From Prochlorococcus marinus XMU1411 (GTDB taxonomy: Bacteria > Cyanobacteriota > Cyanobacteriia > PCC-6307 > Cyanobiaceae): a stretch of 64,000 bases of DNA. Shown piece by piece: positions 42,164 through 51,946 of this stretch (its first letter is position 1; each line of letters opens with the position of its first letter). The position numbers and the translations under genes are program-made. The notes beneath the pieces were generated by a model. The model had not been told where the DNA came from. It did no database searches and saw only the letters and a program-made list of their open reading frames with translations. The stretch covers positions 620,001-684,000 of the forward strand of contig NZ_JAAORI010000003.1 in NCBI RefSeq assembly GCF_017696075.1, given 5' to 3'.

Positions 42164-42397
42164 TTAACCTCTACAAAGTGATTTATTTAAACAAGAATTT
42201 TTACTCTCAATATTTATTTGATCATCAATATTTTTTAATTTGTTTTTATTACTTATTACTTTAACTTTTTGGCCGCAATGTTCTTTGCAACCACCATTAA
42301 ATAAATTATGTGCATACAAATTAGAAATATTCGTAAGTAATAAAAGAAAAACTATTTTATAAATTTGATAAAAATAAGACTTAATTTTTAATATCAT
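42164..42397 (-). CDS. Small secreted Cys-containing protein
   Basis: A 77-residue protein with a signal peptide ending about residue 29 (LYAHN). The mature part has NGGCKEHCGQK and the two Cys SCLNKSLCRG, i.e. two CxxxC-type pairs. It is similar in style to the secreted protein at 28301-28486 but not clearly related. Confidence 0.55.
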   Translation of the reverse strand: MILKIKSYFYQIYKIVFLLLLTNISNLYAHNLFNGGCKEHCGQKVKVISNKNKLKNIDDQINIESKNSCLNKSLCRG

Positions 42398-42428
42398 ATT
42401 CTCAGAATTAGTAAATAAATAATATCAG

Positions 42429-42665
42429 TTAATTCCAAGGAGTGTTTATAAGTCCCCAGATATCGAAGAAGAAAAATAAAACTGCAATAACAACAAGATC
42501 CCATGCTCTTTCCCTAAAAGCCCAAGGCGCAATAAAAACTTCCCCAAGTCCATGAAGTGCCGCACCTACTGGTAGATGATCAAGAACCAGCAAACTGTGA
42601 GAGAGGATAAAAAGAAAGCTTGCGAAATATCTAAAAAAAACAAATTGCCAATTACTAGAACTCAT
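42429..42665 (-). CDS. Conserved-looking membrane protein
   Basis: A 78-residue protein with three hydrophobic segments and a well-structured loop (GLGEVFIAPWAFRERAWD). No family is recognised with certainty. The pattern of aromatic and Gly residues suggests real conservation. Confidence 0.6.
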   Translation of the reverse strand: MSSSNWQFVFFRYFASFLFILSHSLLVLDHLPVGAALHGLGEVFIAPWAFRERAWDLVVIAVLFFFFDIWGLINTPWN

Positions 42666-42793
42666 GCCTTTTAGATTTTTAAGAAATATACTTCAATGAT
42701 TAAAATAATGATATAGATCTAGTTAAGAGATATTATTTTTGGTAGCCATAAATACGAATAAAGATATAAAGCTAAAGTAAAAGTTACTAAACG

Positions 42794-44236
42794 ATGAAAT
42801 ATATGTTTTCAAGTTATCAGCCTAAAAATAGTTTTGATGAATACTTTAAGGATAATGTTAACTCTGCTAGAGAAATATTGATTCCACTTCTTTCATCCTT
42901 AGATAATATGGGACTTGAGGAATTAAACAGGAATCATTCTGCCGCAAAAAAATTATTACTAAGACATGGTGCAACTTTTAGATTAAATGATACTGGTTTA
43001 AAAGGTACTGAGAGAATATTACCTTTTGATCCACTTCCAAGAATAATTAGTAAAGATGATTGGGTAACTTTAGAAAAAGGGTTAAAACAAAGGCTTGAGG
43101 CAATTGATTTATTCCTAGATGATATTTATAATTCTCAAAAAATAATTAATGATGGAATAATTCCAAGAGAATTAATAGAGAGTTCAGAAGGTTGGAGACC
43201 TCAGATGATAGGTTTCAAACCTCCACTAAATAAATGGTGTCAAATTTCAGGACTTGATTTAATAAGAGATAGAAAAGGAGATTGGCATGTTTTAGAAGAT
43301 AATTTAAGGTGCCCTTCTGGTGTTGCTTATTTTTTAGAGAATAGATTAGTCATGAAGAATATTTTCCCTAATCTTTTCTCAGGAAGAATAGTTAAACCAA
43401 TTGATGAATATCCATCATATCTTTTAAAAACTCTTCAAGAACTAGCTGTTTGGACTGACACTCCCAAGATAGTTCTACTAACTCCAGGAATTTTTAATAG
43501 TGCTTATTTTGAACATAGTTATTTAGCTCAAGAAATGGGCATACAACTAGTTCAGGGTCATGACTTAGTTTGTAATGATGATTATGTATATTTAAAAACT
43601 ACCTCTGGATTAAAAAGAGTAGATGTCATTTACAGACGAATTGATGATGATTTCTTAGATCCTCTTAATTTCAGAAAAGATTCCTGCCTTGGTGTTAGCG
43701 GATTACTTGATGTTTTTAAGGCAGGTCATGTTGCTTTAGCAAATGCACCTGGGACTGGAATAGCAGATGACAAAATGATTTATTCTTTTGTTCCAAAAAT
43801 GATTAAATATTATCTTGATGAAGAAATTATTATTAAAAATGTAGAAACTTACATTTGTCATTATCAAAAGGATCGAGAATATGTTCTAGAAAATTTATCA
43901 AAACTTGTTGTTAAGTCTGTCGCAGAAGCTGGTGGTTATGGAATGTTAATTGGCCCTCACTCAACAACGAATGAGATAGAAGAATTCGCTAATAAAATTA
44001 AAAATAATCCTAGAAATTTCATAGCACAACCAACATTAGAATTATCTACTGTGCCCTCGTTATGTGATGGAGAACTATATCCATGTCATGTTGATTTAAG
44101 ACCATATATCTTAAGAGGAAAAGATTCATGGGTTAGCCCAGGCGGGCTTACGAGAGTAGCATTAAAAAAAGGATCATTAGTCGTTAATTCTTCTCAAGGT
44201 GGAGGATGCAAAGATACATGGGTTGTAGGTAAATAA
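42794..44236 (+). CDS. Circularly permuted ATP-grasp type 2 protein
   Basis: A 480-residue protein of the COG2308 (DUF404/DUF407) type. Landmarks are WHVLEDNLRCPSGVAYFLENR, YRRIDDDFLDP, ANAPGTGIADDK and VVKSVAEAGGYGMLIGP with STVPSL. These circularly permuted ATP-grasp proteins are predicted to form amide or peptide bonds with ATP. The adjacent alpha-E and transglutaminase-like genes form the usual three-gene set. The stop is one base from the next start. Confidence 0.9.
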   Translation: MKYMFSSYQPKNSFDEYFKDNVNSAREILIPLLSSLDNMGLEELNRNHSAAKKLLLRHGATFRLNDTGLKGTERILPFDPLPRIISKDDWVTLEKGLKQRLEAIDLFLDDIYNSQKIINDGIIPRELIESSEGWRPQMIGFKPPLNKWCQISGLDLIRDRKGDWHVLEDNLRCPSGVAYFLENRLVMKNIFPNLFSGRIVKPIDEYPSYLLKTLQELAVWTDTPKIVLLTPGIFNSAYFEHSYLAQEMGIQLVQGHDLVCNDDYVYLKTTSGLKRVDVIYRRIDDDFLDPLNFRKDSCLGVSGLLDVFKAGHVALANAPGTGIADDKMIYSFVPKMIKYYLDEEIIIKNVETYICHYQKDREYVLENLSKLVVKSVAEAGGYGMLIGPHSTTNEIEEFANKIKNNPRNFIAQPTLELSTVPSLCDGELYPCHVDLRPYILRGKDSWVSPGGLTRVALKKGSLVVNSSQGGGCKDTWVVGK

Positions 44237-44237
44237 T

Positions 44238-45179
44238 ATGCTTTTAAGTCGTGTAGCAGAATCTCTTTATTGGATTAATCGTTATTTAGAACGTGCGGAA
44301 AACATATCTCGTTTCGTCGAAGTAAGCGAAGCTATGTCATTAGATTGTCCACCAGGAAGTGCCGAACCTTGGCTCCCTTTAATTGATGCTTCAAGTGACA
44401 GAGAATCTTTTGATAAGAGATTCCCAGAGAAAAAACCAGATGACGTTATTAATTTTTTAATAAGAGATCGTTTAAACCCAAATAGTATAATTTCTTGCAT
44501 TCAAATGGCAAGAGAAAATGCGAGACAAATCAGAGATGTCATGACCACAGAAATGTGGGAACAAATTAATATTTTATATTGGAATATGCAAGAAGGAGAG
44601 GCAATATGGAATAAACCAAGACAAGAACAATTAAGTGAAATAAGGAGGGAATGTCAGCTTTTTTATGGAATTACAGATGCGACTCTAAGCAAAGATCTTG
44701 CCTGGAGATTTAGCATTCTTGGAAGATTAATCGAAAGAGCTGACAAAACATCAAGAATTTTGGATGTTAAATATTATTTACTCCTACCCAGCTTAGATGA
44801 ACTTGGAGGAGTCCTTGATGAGCTGCAATGGATAGCACTTTTACGTTCAGCTGGAGCTTATCAAATGTTTAGGAAAGCAGTGCAAAATTCTATAAAGCCT
44901 AATTCAGTCGCGAGATTTCTTTTACTTGATCCAATTTTCCCTAGATCAGTAAGATACTGTCTTGATGGGATAAGCAATACACTTAAAACGATAGACACCT
45001 CACCATCTACTGAAAATCCTTCAGAATTAGAATGTATGAGAGGTTTGCTTAAAGCAAAGTGGAGTTATATCAGAATTGAAGATATAATCAATGATGGTTT
45101 ACATGAGGCAATCGATTCATTGCAAATGGATTTAAATAAATTAAATGATCTCATTCAAGAAAAATATTTTATTAATTAA
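44238..45179 (+). CDS. Alpha-E domain protein (DUF403)
   Basis: A 313-residue all-helical protein. MLLSRVAESLYWINRYLERAEN is the strongly conserved N-terminus of the COG2307/alpha-E family, with RENARQIRD and LGRLIERADKTSRILDVKYY later. It is always paired with the permuted ATP-grasp gene and thought to be a partner or substrate-handling subunit. The gene begins immediately after the ATP-grasp gene. Confidence 0.9.
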   Translation: MLLSRVAESLYWINRYLERAENISRFVEVSEAMSLDCPPGSAEPWLPLIDASSDRESFDKRFPEKKPDDVINFLIRDRLNPNSIISCIQMARENARQIRDVMTTEMWEQINILYWNMQEGEAIWNKPRQEQLSEIRRECQLFYGITDATLSKDLAWRFSILGRLIERADKTSRILDVKYYLLLPSLDELGGVLDELQWIALLRSAGAYQMFRKAVQNSIKPNSVARFLLLDPIFPRSVRYCLDGISNTLKTIDTSPSTENPSELECMRGLLKAKWSYIRIEDIINDGLHEAIDSLQMDLNKLNDLIQEKYFIN

Positions 45180-45190
45180 TAAGTTTATTA

Positions 45191-46048
45191 ATGAGAATTA
45201 AATACATTCACAAACTTGAATATAAATACGAAGACCCTGTTCAATTAGGCGAGCATAGATTATGTATAAAGCCAAGGTCAAATGGATTCCAAAAGCTAAA
45301 GAATTTTGAATTAAAAATAACTCCAGAACCAGAAATTATTTATCCATTACTTGCTGCCAGCGGAGAAGAGATTAATAGAATCAGATTCAATGGATTAACA
45401 GATAATTTAACTATTGAATCAATCAGCGAAGTTGAAACTATTAAACATCCAAACATTATTGATGGAGTTAAAAATAGAGATTTAACATTACCTTTTTGTA
45501 GAAGCATTATTAACAGAGATTTACAAGGAGCATTAGAGGGATGGATGCCAAATGGACAACACGATCCTTCTGCAGTAGAACTTGCCCAAGAAGCCTTAGC
45601 AGGAAGCATTAATAACGCATTATCATTTACATACCAACTAATAGAAATTATTCAAGATCGGGTTAAATATACCAAAAGACATACTGGTCCAGCATGGCCT
45701 GCTAGCAGAACGCTTAGAGAACGTATAGGTTCATGCAGAGATTTAGCAATGCTAATGGTTGAAGCTTGCAGGTCTATAGGTATCCCAAGTAGGTTTGTGA
45801 GTGGTTATCATTTTGAAGATCCCTTACCCTCTGAGTTGGATTTACACGCTTGGGCTGAATTATATATTCCAGGTGCTGGTTGGAGAGGTTTTGATCCAAG
45901 CGGAAAAGGATTAATAGATGATAGATATTTAACATTGGTATCCTCTTCAAAATCTAATTTAACCTCTGTAATTACAGGAAACTTTATAGGAAAAAATAAT
46001 TTAGAAAATACTTTATCCTGGGAAATCAAACCTCTTGAAATTAAATAA
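45191..46048 (+). CDS. Transglutaminase-like cysteine protease
   Basis: A 285-residue protein with an N-terminal beta-strand domain (COG1305 type, YKYEDPVQLGEHRLCIKPR) and a transglutaminase core whose triad is Cys182 in GSCRDLA, His219 in DLHAWAE and Asp235 in FDPSGK. It probably hydrolyses or forms an amide made by the neighbours. It is the third gene of the ATP-grasp/alpha-E/transglutaminase operon, 11 bp after the alpha-E gene. Confidence 0.9.
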   Translation: MRIKYIHKLEYKYEDPVQLGEHRLCIKPRSNGFQKLKNFELKITPEPEIIYPLLAASGEEINRIRFNGLTDNLTIESISEVETIKHPNIIDGVKNRDLTLPFCRSIINRDLQGALEGWMPNGQHDPSAVELAQEALAGSINNALSFTYQLIEIIQDRVKYTKRHTGPAWPASRTLRERIGSCRDLAMLMVEACRSIGIPSRFVSGYHFEDPLPSELDLHAWAELYIPGAGWRGFDPSGKGLIDDRYLTLVSSSKSNLTSVITGNFIGKNNLENTLSWEIKPLEIK

Positions 46049-46172
46049 ACACTAAATTTTTAATCTTTTAAAATAACAAAAATATAAATAATAATATGTT
46101 TCTTTTTTAGTGTTAATTGATACGTTCTTGGTTATATATATCTGTTTTCATTTGTTTAATCTTTAAAGAAAA

Positions 46173-46694
46173 TTGAACTCAAGTTTAGAAATTCCAGTTA
46201 TCAAATCAAACAAATCGAAAATGTTTGAATTGATAAGTTATGAAAAATTTCGCGATACAAAAGATGTAAGATTTTTTGATATTAGTGTTAATGAATCAAA
46301 CTATAGAGATCTAGTTATTCACAGTGGGGCTGCAGTTAGTCCTCCAAATGATGAAGAATTTAAGAATTGGCAATTTTACATACATCACAATCAAGAAGAT
46401 AATCTTCTGGCTATCTCCGGGGGAAGAACATTTTTTCTTGTCAATTTTGGGTGGGATTATCCTTTTTATAAAGTTAGATTAGAATCTTGCGGATACATTT
46501 TAAGAATACCTAGAGGAACTTTTCATAGATCAGTATCTGACGAAAACGGTTCCATAGTTTTAAATCAAGCTATAAGAGATAAAAAGGGTACAGTTGAATC
46601 TGAATTCAAGGTTACGAATAGCAAAGATAACAAAAAACTTCTAGATTGTATAACTAATTTAGAGCCTAGATTCAAAATTTATAGTGTTAAATAA
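46173..46694 (+). CDS. Cupin-like hypothetical protein
   Basis: A 173-residue protein from TTG 46173. The region GYILRIPRGTFHRSVSDENGSIVLNQAIR has a cupin second-motif feel (PxGxxH with a short loop), and the rest is beta rich. The metal ligands are incomplete, so the assignment is tentative. It lies 124 bp after the transglutaminase gene on the same strand. Confidence 0.5.
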   Translation: MNSSLEIPVIKSNKSKMFELISYEKFRDTKDVRFFDISVNESNYRDLVIHSGAAVSPPNDEEFKNWQFYIHHNQEDNLLAISGGRTFFLVNFGWDYPFYKVRLESCGYILRIPRGTFHRSVSDENGSIVLNQAIRDKKGTVESEFKVTNSKDNKKLLDCITNLEPRFKIYSVK

Positions 46695-46777
46695 TTTTAA
46701 AAAGGAGTTCCAAATATAGTCATCAATTTTAAAAATTATCTAATTGTTATAAGATAATAATGTTTGAATTCTCTAGT

Positions 46778-47296
46778 ATGAAATTTTTCAGATTTTTAAA
46801 ATATTTTTTATGCATAACTTTTTCTTTCTTAGTTTTATCCTCTCCAGTTTTTGCTGGGGCAAATGTAGCTGTTAAGGGCGAGGGAGATGAAGTTCCAAGT
46901 TATGTAAGATCTAATATTACTGGATTTGATTTCCATGGAGAGGATCTTCATTTGTCATCTATAGCTGGAGCAGTTGCGAGAGATGCGGATTTTAGTGACG
47001 TTGATTTACATGGGACAACCTTAACCCTATCTGATTTAAAAGGTTCTAATTTAAATGGAATCGACCTGACCGATACTCTTTCTGATCGAGTTAATTTCCA
47101 AAAAACAGATCTTAGAAATGCTGTTTTAATAAATATGATCGCATCAGGTAGCAGTTTTGCAGGAGCTCAAATAGAAGGAGCAGATTTTTCTTACGCTATT
47201 CTTGACAGCGAAGATCAAAGAAATCTTTGTGAAATTGCTGATGGGATCAATCCAACAACAGGCGTTTCAACCAGAGAAAGTCTTGAGTGTAGTTAG
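46778..47296 (+). CDS. Thylakoid-lumen pentapeptide repeat protein
   Basis: A 172-residue protein from ATG 46778 (an upstream ATG at 46760 adds six residues). A signal peptide ends at VFAGAN. A(D/N)LxX repeats follow ([31 protein letters not shown] and onwards), forming a right-handed beta-helix. The C-terminal [22 protein letters not shown] is typical of lumenal pentapeptide proteins of cyanobacteria and plants. The function is unknown. Confidence 0.85.
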   Translation: MKFFRFLKYFLCITFSFLVLSSPVFAGANVAVKGEGDEVPSYVRSNITGFDFHGEDLHLSSIAGAVARDADFSDVDLHGTTLTLSDLKGSNLNGIDLTDTLSDRVNFQKTDLRNAVLINMIASGSSFAGAQIEGADFSYAILDSEDQRNLCEIADGINPTTGVSTRESLECS

Positions 47297-47319
47297 AACA
47301 AAAACTATAAGTAAACTTA

Positions 47320-47673
47320 TTATAAATAAACTTTCTTACCATTATTAAATTTATAAATCCTTTGTTCATCATCTTGAAATATCATTTCACCATTTAATTT
47401 GGATTTCTTAAATTTTGAAAGCCTTGCTCTGTGAATATTAGATTTCCTATTAATATTTTCTTCGTTATCATAACTCCCAATATAGATATTTATATTAGGG
47501 TTTGAAAAGGTTTTTTCTTCCTCTCTTAAAAAAATTCTTTCAATATTTGTTTGCGTGCTTTGAAGTTTATTTTTAAATTTGTTTAATTTTAAGTTCTTTG
47601 GTTTTTTAGATTTAATTTTTTTGTAGACCCAAAAAATAACTCCTAAAATTAGAAAAAATAAAAATATATTCAT
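47320..47673 (-). CDS. Membrane-anchored hypothetical protein
   Basis: A 117-residue protein with an N-terminal membrane segment (about 1-17) and a long basic cytoplasmic part. No family is recognised. It follows 47677-47868 by 3 bp, so the two are translated together downstream of the PfkB gene. Confidence 0.5.
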   Translation of the reverse strand: MNIFLFFLILGVIFWVYKKIKSKKPKNLKLNKFKNKLQSTQTNIERIFLREEEKTFSNPNINIYIGSYDNEENINRKSNIHRARLSKFKKSKLNGEMIFQDDEQRIYKFNNGKKVYL

Positions 47674-47676
47674 TAA

Positions 47677-47868
47677 CTATTTAATTTTTATTTTAATATC
47701 TACTCCTAAGTTACTTTTAGTAGTTAATATTTCTTTTCTTAAGATTCCATAAGTAAAAATTCTAGATAAAGTTTTCAAAGATTTAAAAAACAAAAAAACA
47801 GTAAATAAAAAGAAAACAATAATATTTTCTACAAGAATATTTTTATTTTTATTATCTAGATTGCTCAT
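47677..47868 (-). CDS. Small membrane protein
   Basis: A 63-residue protein with one membrane helix at about 13-30 and a basic C-terminus. It lies between the PfkB gene and the 47320-47673 gene on the same strand with very small gaps. Confidence 0.5.
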   Translation of the reverse strand: MSNLDNKNKNILVENIIVFFLFTVFLFFKSLKTLSRIFTYGILRKEILTTKSNLGVDIKIKIK

Positions 47869-47884
47869 GTAAGTGTTAATTCAA

Positions 47885-48754
47885 TTATTTTTCATCATTA
47901 TTTGCATATGGTCCGAAAAATTCACTAGCGTCTCTTCCCATTACTTTAGCAAGATTTAAACTTTTATCTATATCCCATTTAGATGCCATTCCATAAAGAA
48001 TACCTGCAGCAAAAGAATCACCACATCCATAAGAATCAACTTTTAGTTTTTTGTTTTTAAGAGCCTTATATCTTCCTCCTGGGAATATAATGCCTCCCTT
48101 CTCTCCCTCGGTTTTAATAGTATATTTGGGTTTTAACGATAATTCAGAAAAAGAAAAAACTTCTCCGGGATCAAGATTACTGCCTATTAATCCATCTAAA
48201 AGAACATTTGAATTATTAATTGTATTTAATCCTACCCTTGGTGTTGTACACAGTGTTGAAGCCGATCTAGCTATTTTAAAAATCTCTGAATCAGATGCAG
48301 TAATAAAAATTCCGTCCATTTTTTTTAAAATGTTCCATTCTAAATTGTCTTTATGAGTTGGAGCTAACCTTTCTCCAATAACTGTTATTGCTCTTTCACC
48401 TTGAGAATCAATTAAACTAAATCCTCTTCTAGTTGGTTTATCACGCCAAGCTACATGTAACTTAATTCCCATATTTGAGAGAATCTTGAAACACTTATCT
48501 CCATAATCATCATTACCTAATGACGTAAAAAAATGAATTTGGCTTGAAGTTAAATCAGAAAGTATTTTCGCGATAATAGATCCACCACCAGCTGGATAAT
48601 CAAGGGACTTTTCAGAATGAGAAATGACTCCAGGTTTTGGTAATTGATCAACCATTAAAAAATTTATCCACTCAACATGACCAACAACGGCAAAATTTAA
48701 ATTTCCTTTTTTAAATTTATAGTCTTCAACTTTATTATTCTTTTCAACAACCAT
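47885..48754 (-). CDS. PfkB-family carbohydrate kinase
   Basis: A 289-residue kinase. The first PfkB pattern is at DYPAGGGSIIAKIL (about residues 52-65), and the second, VDSYGCGDSFAAGILYG, contains the catalytic Asp. It would phosphorylate a sugar or nucleoside with ATP. Ribokinase, adenosine kinase and fructokinase cannot be separated from sequence alone. Two small membrane protein genes follow it closely. Confidence 0.85.
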   Translation of the reverse strand: MVVEKNNKVEDYKFKKGNLNFAVVGHVEWINFLMVDQLPKPGVISHSEKSLDYPAGGGSIIAKILSDLTSSQIHFFTSLGNDDYGDKCFKILSNMGIKLHVAWRDKPTRRGFSLIDSQGERAITVIGERLAPTHKDNLEWNILKKMDGIFITASDSEIFKIARSASTLCTTPRVGLNTINNSNVLLDGLIGSNLDPGEVFSFSELSLKPKYTIKTEGEKGGIIFPGGRYKALKNKKLKVDSYGCGDSFAAGILYGMASKWDIDKSLNLAKVMGRDASEFFGPYANNDEK

Positions 48755-48795
48755 AAGCTTTTAAATACTATTATTAAAAGAAATATTTTTGACAA

Positions 48796-49167
48796 GTGAA
48801 TTCATTTAACATTTTAAAAGATAATAAACAGATACTATCTTTTCTTTACCTTTTTCTATCAATTTTGGGGGCTGTTCTGCCAATGTTGGCAAATTTCGAA
48901 TTTGCTAGGGAATATGGAAACAGCTTTGATATAAATAACTTCATTTCTTTAGCGAATGCAAACCCTGCAGCTCAGTCAATTTCTAGAGACTTATTAGTAG
49001 GTGCAAGCGCTATTTTTATATGGATAGTAAATGAATCAAAAAAACTAAACATGAAGAATATGTGGGTTGTATACATTGGAACTTTTCTTATAGCCTTCGC
49101 ATTCTCTGCACCTTTTTTCTTATTTCTAAGAGAAAGAAGAATTATTGAATTAGAAAAGATTAATTAA
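48796..49167 (+). CDS. DUF2834 membrane protein
   Basis: A 123-residue protein starting at GTG 48796. It has three membrane segments, with the FIWIVNESKKLNMKNMW loop and AFAFSAPFFLFLRERR end that are typical of DUF2834. The function is unknown. Its stop overlaps the convergent MFS gene stop by 4 bp. Confidence 0.75.
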   Translation: MNSFNILKDNKQILSFLYLFLSILGAVLPMLANFEFAREYGNSFDINNFISLANANPAAQSISRDLLVGASAIFIWIVNESKKLNMKNMWVVYIGTFLIAFAFSAPFFLFLRERRIIELEKIN

Positions 49168-50393
49168 AATAATCTCTTAAATAGAATTGTAAATGCAATA
49201 AAGCAAAAACAAGAAATTGAAAGCCAAATTATTGAAGCATAACCAAATAGATCTAATATGCGTCCTGAAATAAATGGTCCAAAAAAATAACCCATAGCGA
49301 AACATTGTGAAAGTAAAGCAAGTGCAAAACCTTTTTTCTTTGAAGGAGCTATTCTGAAAACCACATCTGTTGATGTTGGAAGAAATGATGCAGTCCCTAA
49401 ACTTACTAATATCAATGAAAAAGAAATTAAATAAAAAGCTGAGATATTTAAGTAACTAGAAATAAATAATAAAAATGAAGCTAAAGAGAAATTTATTAAA
49501 CTAAATTTCAAGCCATATAATCTTTCTTTCTTAGATATCCAAGAACCGACAGGCCATTGTAAAAACAACAATAAAATTAACTGAATAGAAATTATAAAAC
49601 TTATAATTTCTTTGCTTAATGCATTACGATAAACTCCACCTTTAACAAGATCTAGTGGCAAAGTTACTTGAATCAAAGCTAAAGAGGTTGTTATCAATAA
49701 AATAGATAAAATTATTATTATTGAATTTTTATTCCATTTCAATTGTTCTTGATTAATTGGATCTACTCTTTTTTTTTGGAAATTTTCTAAGTTTCTTTTT
49801 ATAGAAGAACTATTTCTAGATATTAAATATGTGATAACTAACATGCAAAATATATCATTAATAAAAATTGATTTGGAATACAAAAAATTCGTCATATAAC
49901 CCCCTAAGAATACCCCAAGAAATATTCCTAAAGCCTCAGAACTTCTAACAAGAGCATAAGCTTTGCGTGTTTCGATAGGATGGCAAAAATATGGCACGCC
50001 AAACTCGGCAGCAGGCCAATATATTCCTGCAGCAGCCCCAACAAATGATTGTCCAATTATGTACAAAAAAGTATCTCTTGAAATAATGAGGCATAAGCTA
50101 GCGAAAATACTTAGTATTGAAGAAGTTACTATTGGAAATTGTATTTTCCCTGTTTTATTAAGATAATTACCCGTAAAGAGTCTTGTTAAGGTTCCAATTA
50201 TTGCTGAAATGGTAAATCCCACGCCAATATCTGTTGCAGATAATCCTAGGTTATTAAAAATAAGTGATGTTAAATAAATAACACCTCCTGCTCCAAATGC
50301 AGCAAAAAATCTTATCTTGGTTATTAACCTTAAATGATATGGAAATTGAATCCACCAATTTTTGCTAATTTGTAAACTATTTGGATTAATCAC
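49164..50393 (-). CDS. MFS transporter
   Basis: A 409-residue protein with about twelve hydrophobic segments in two halves. FTISAIIGTLTRLFTGNYLNK is the loop 2-3 region, and GPFISGRILDLFGYASI fits the second half. It exports or imports a small molecule; the substrate is unknown. The gene start faces the alpha/beta hydrolase start across 2 bp, so both share a very short control region. Confidence 0.85.
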   Translation of the reverse strand: MINPNSLQISKNWWIQFPYHLRLITKIRFFAAFGAGGVIYLTSLIFNNLGLSATDIGVGFTISAIIGTLTRLFTGNYLNKTGKIQFPIVTSSILSIFASLCLIISRDTFLYIIGQSFVGAAAGIYWPAAEFGVPYFCHPIETRKAYALVRSSEALGIFLGVFLGGYMTNFLYSKSIFINDIFCMLVITYLISRNSSSIKRNLENFQKKRVDPINQEQLKWNKNSIIIILSILLITTSLALIQVTLPLDLVKGGVYRNALSKEIISFIISIQLILLLFLQWPVGSWISKKERLYGLKFSLINFSLASFLLFISSYLNISAFYLISFSLILVSLGTASFLPTSTDVVFRIAPSKKKGFALALLSQCFAMGYFFGPFISGRILDLFGYASIIWLSISCFCFIAFTILFKRLF

Positions 50394-50395
50394 TA

Positions 50396-51946
50396 GTGAA
50401 ATACATTTTTATAATTTTTTTTAGTTTTTGTGGTTTATTTTTTAATAATGGTTTAAAGGCTGCTGAAAAGATAAATATTAAGTTTGAAGAGATGGAAATC
50501 CCTCTTACTATAGAACAATTATTAAAATTAGAAAAATACAAAGATGATTCAACAGAATTAATAGAATGGTTAAAAAAAAATGGATTAATAAGAATTTTTG
50601 AATTATCAAAATTTTTAGAATTTCCAGTTTTCAAGGAAGAGGGATTAAATAGAGAAATATTAAGAAGTTGGATAGGGCGTAAAATTCTTACAGAATTAAG
50701 CAAAAGCATTGAAGTTCCAAATGACAATAATGGAACAGAAATTTATAACACTATAGAAAATTTATTAGATCAAAAAAAAGAAGTTTCAACTTTAGAAATT
50801 ATAAAAGCATTACCATCAGAAGAAATTTCACTTGATATTGATAATTTAATTTTAATAATTTCATCTTGGAAAAATGAATTATCAATGCAACAAGAACTTT
50901 TATCCAAATTAAATAAACTTGAAAGAACGAACCAAAATGCCTTCAAAAATACTGAAAAAAAATCAACTCAAGATCTAATAAAAATTGATAAAAAAATTTA
51001 TGCTCCTCACCGAGTGAAACATTTTGAAATTGAAATATGGAAAAAAAATAAAACAAATGATGATAAAGAGCTAATAATTTTTATGCCAGGACTTGGAGGC
51101 GAAATTAATAATTTCAAATGGATAGGAAACGAATTAGCTAAAAGAGGTTGGCCAATATTATTCATAGATCATAGAGGGAGTAATTTAGAATCATTTATAG
51201 AAGTACTCGAAGGTAAGGAAACAATACCAGGAAGTGCAGACTTTTTCTTATATAGAATTAAAGATTTAGATGCTGTATTAAAAGCTCATGAAAAAGGAGA
51301 ATTTGGTTTACCTAATGATTCTTATATTTTAATGGGGCATTCACTTGGTGCTTTAATAGCACTTTTATATGAAGGCAATAAACCTACTGAACAACTGGAG
51401 GATAAATGTGATTCGGCATTAAAAGACTTTGCGGTAACAAATTTATCTAAATTACTTCAATGTCAGTTGAGCGAAATACCATTTCCTAAGAAAAATAACA
51501 CTAATAAGGCCAGTGCAATTATAGGTTTTAATTCATTTGGCAGTTTAGTATGGCCAAAAGAAAATAGTACCGGAATTAGAACACCAACTCTTCTAATAGG
51601 TGGCACATATGACCTTATCACACCATTAATAAATGAACAATTTAGAGTTTTTTCTGCTTTAAATAATCCATCAAATAGATTTCTAATTATTGAAGGAGCA
51701 AGTCATTTCTCTCCAATAAGAATTAATAAAAGCTATAAAAAAGATAATGATGTCTACAAAATAAGTGAATCTTTTATTGGTTCAGAGCCAATATTAGTAC
51801 AAGATTTATCTACGAAATTTATAGTTGAATTTTTAAAAAATATCAAAGACCAAAAGATCCCTAAAGTAGTTAAAAACCAAAGATATTTGGGACTTGATTT
51901 CCATCTTTTAGATCTTGAAACAATAAAAGAAATTTCCAAAAATTAG
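50396..51946 (+). CDS. Alpha/beta hydrolase with N-terminal DUF1400-like region
   Basis: A 516-residue protein with a signal peptide (about 1-22), a DUF1400-like segment (about 25-150, with LTIEQLLKLEKY), and an alpha/beta hydrolase domain with the nucleophile elbow GHSLGA and a late His in GASHFSP. This architecture is common in cyanobacteria for exported carboxylic ester or lipid hydrolases. The substrate is unknown. The start is 2 bp from the divergent MFS gene, and the 3' end overlaps the permease gene by 4 bp. Confidence 0.82.
   Translation: MKYIFIIFFSFCGLFFNNGLKAAEKINIKFEEMEIPLTIEQLLKLEKYKDDSTELIEWLKKNGLIRIFELSKFLEFPVFKEEGLNREILRSWIGRKILTELSKSIEVPNDNNGTEIYNTIENLLDQKKEVSTLEIIKALPSEEISLDIDNLILIISSWKNELSMQQELLSKLNKLERTNQNAFKNTEKKSTQDLIKIDKKIYAPHRVKHFEIEIWKKNKTNDDKELIIFMPGLGGEINNFKWIGNELAKRGWPILFIDHRGSNLESFIEVLEGKETIPGSADFFLYRIKDLDAVLKAHEKGEFGLPNDSYILMGHSLGALIALLYEGNKPTEQLEDKCDSALKDFAVTNLSKLLQCQLSEIPFPKKNNTNKASAIIGFNSFGSLVWPKENSTGIRTPTLLIGGTYDLITPLINEQFRVFSALNNPSNRFLIIEGASHFSPIRINKSYKKDNDVYKISESFIGSEPILVQDLSTKFIVEFLKNIKDQKIPKVVKNQRYLGLDFHLLDLETIKEISKN

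Noticed and set aside
42159-42172. Perfect palindrome AGAGGTTAACCTCT
   Set aside because: It lies at the stop codon of the gene at 42164 without a loop or T-run. It is probably not a terminator, and no regulator is evident.
50386-50727. A 113-codon minus-strand ORF over the hydrolase gene
   Set aside because: It lies opposite the signal peptide and first domain of a clear gene. Its composition is that of an antisense shadow.
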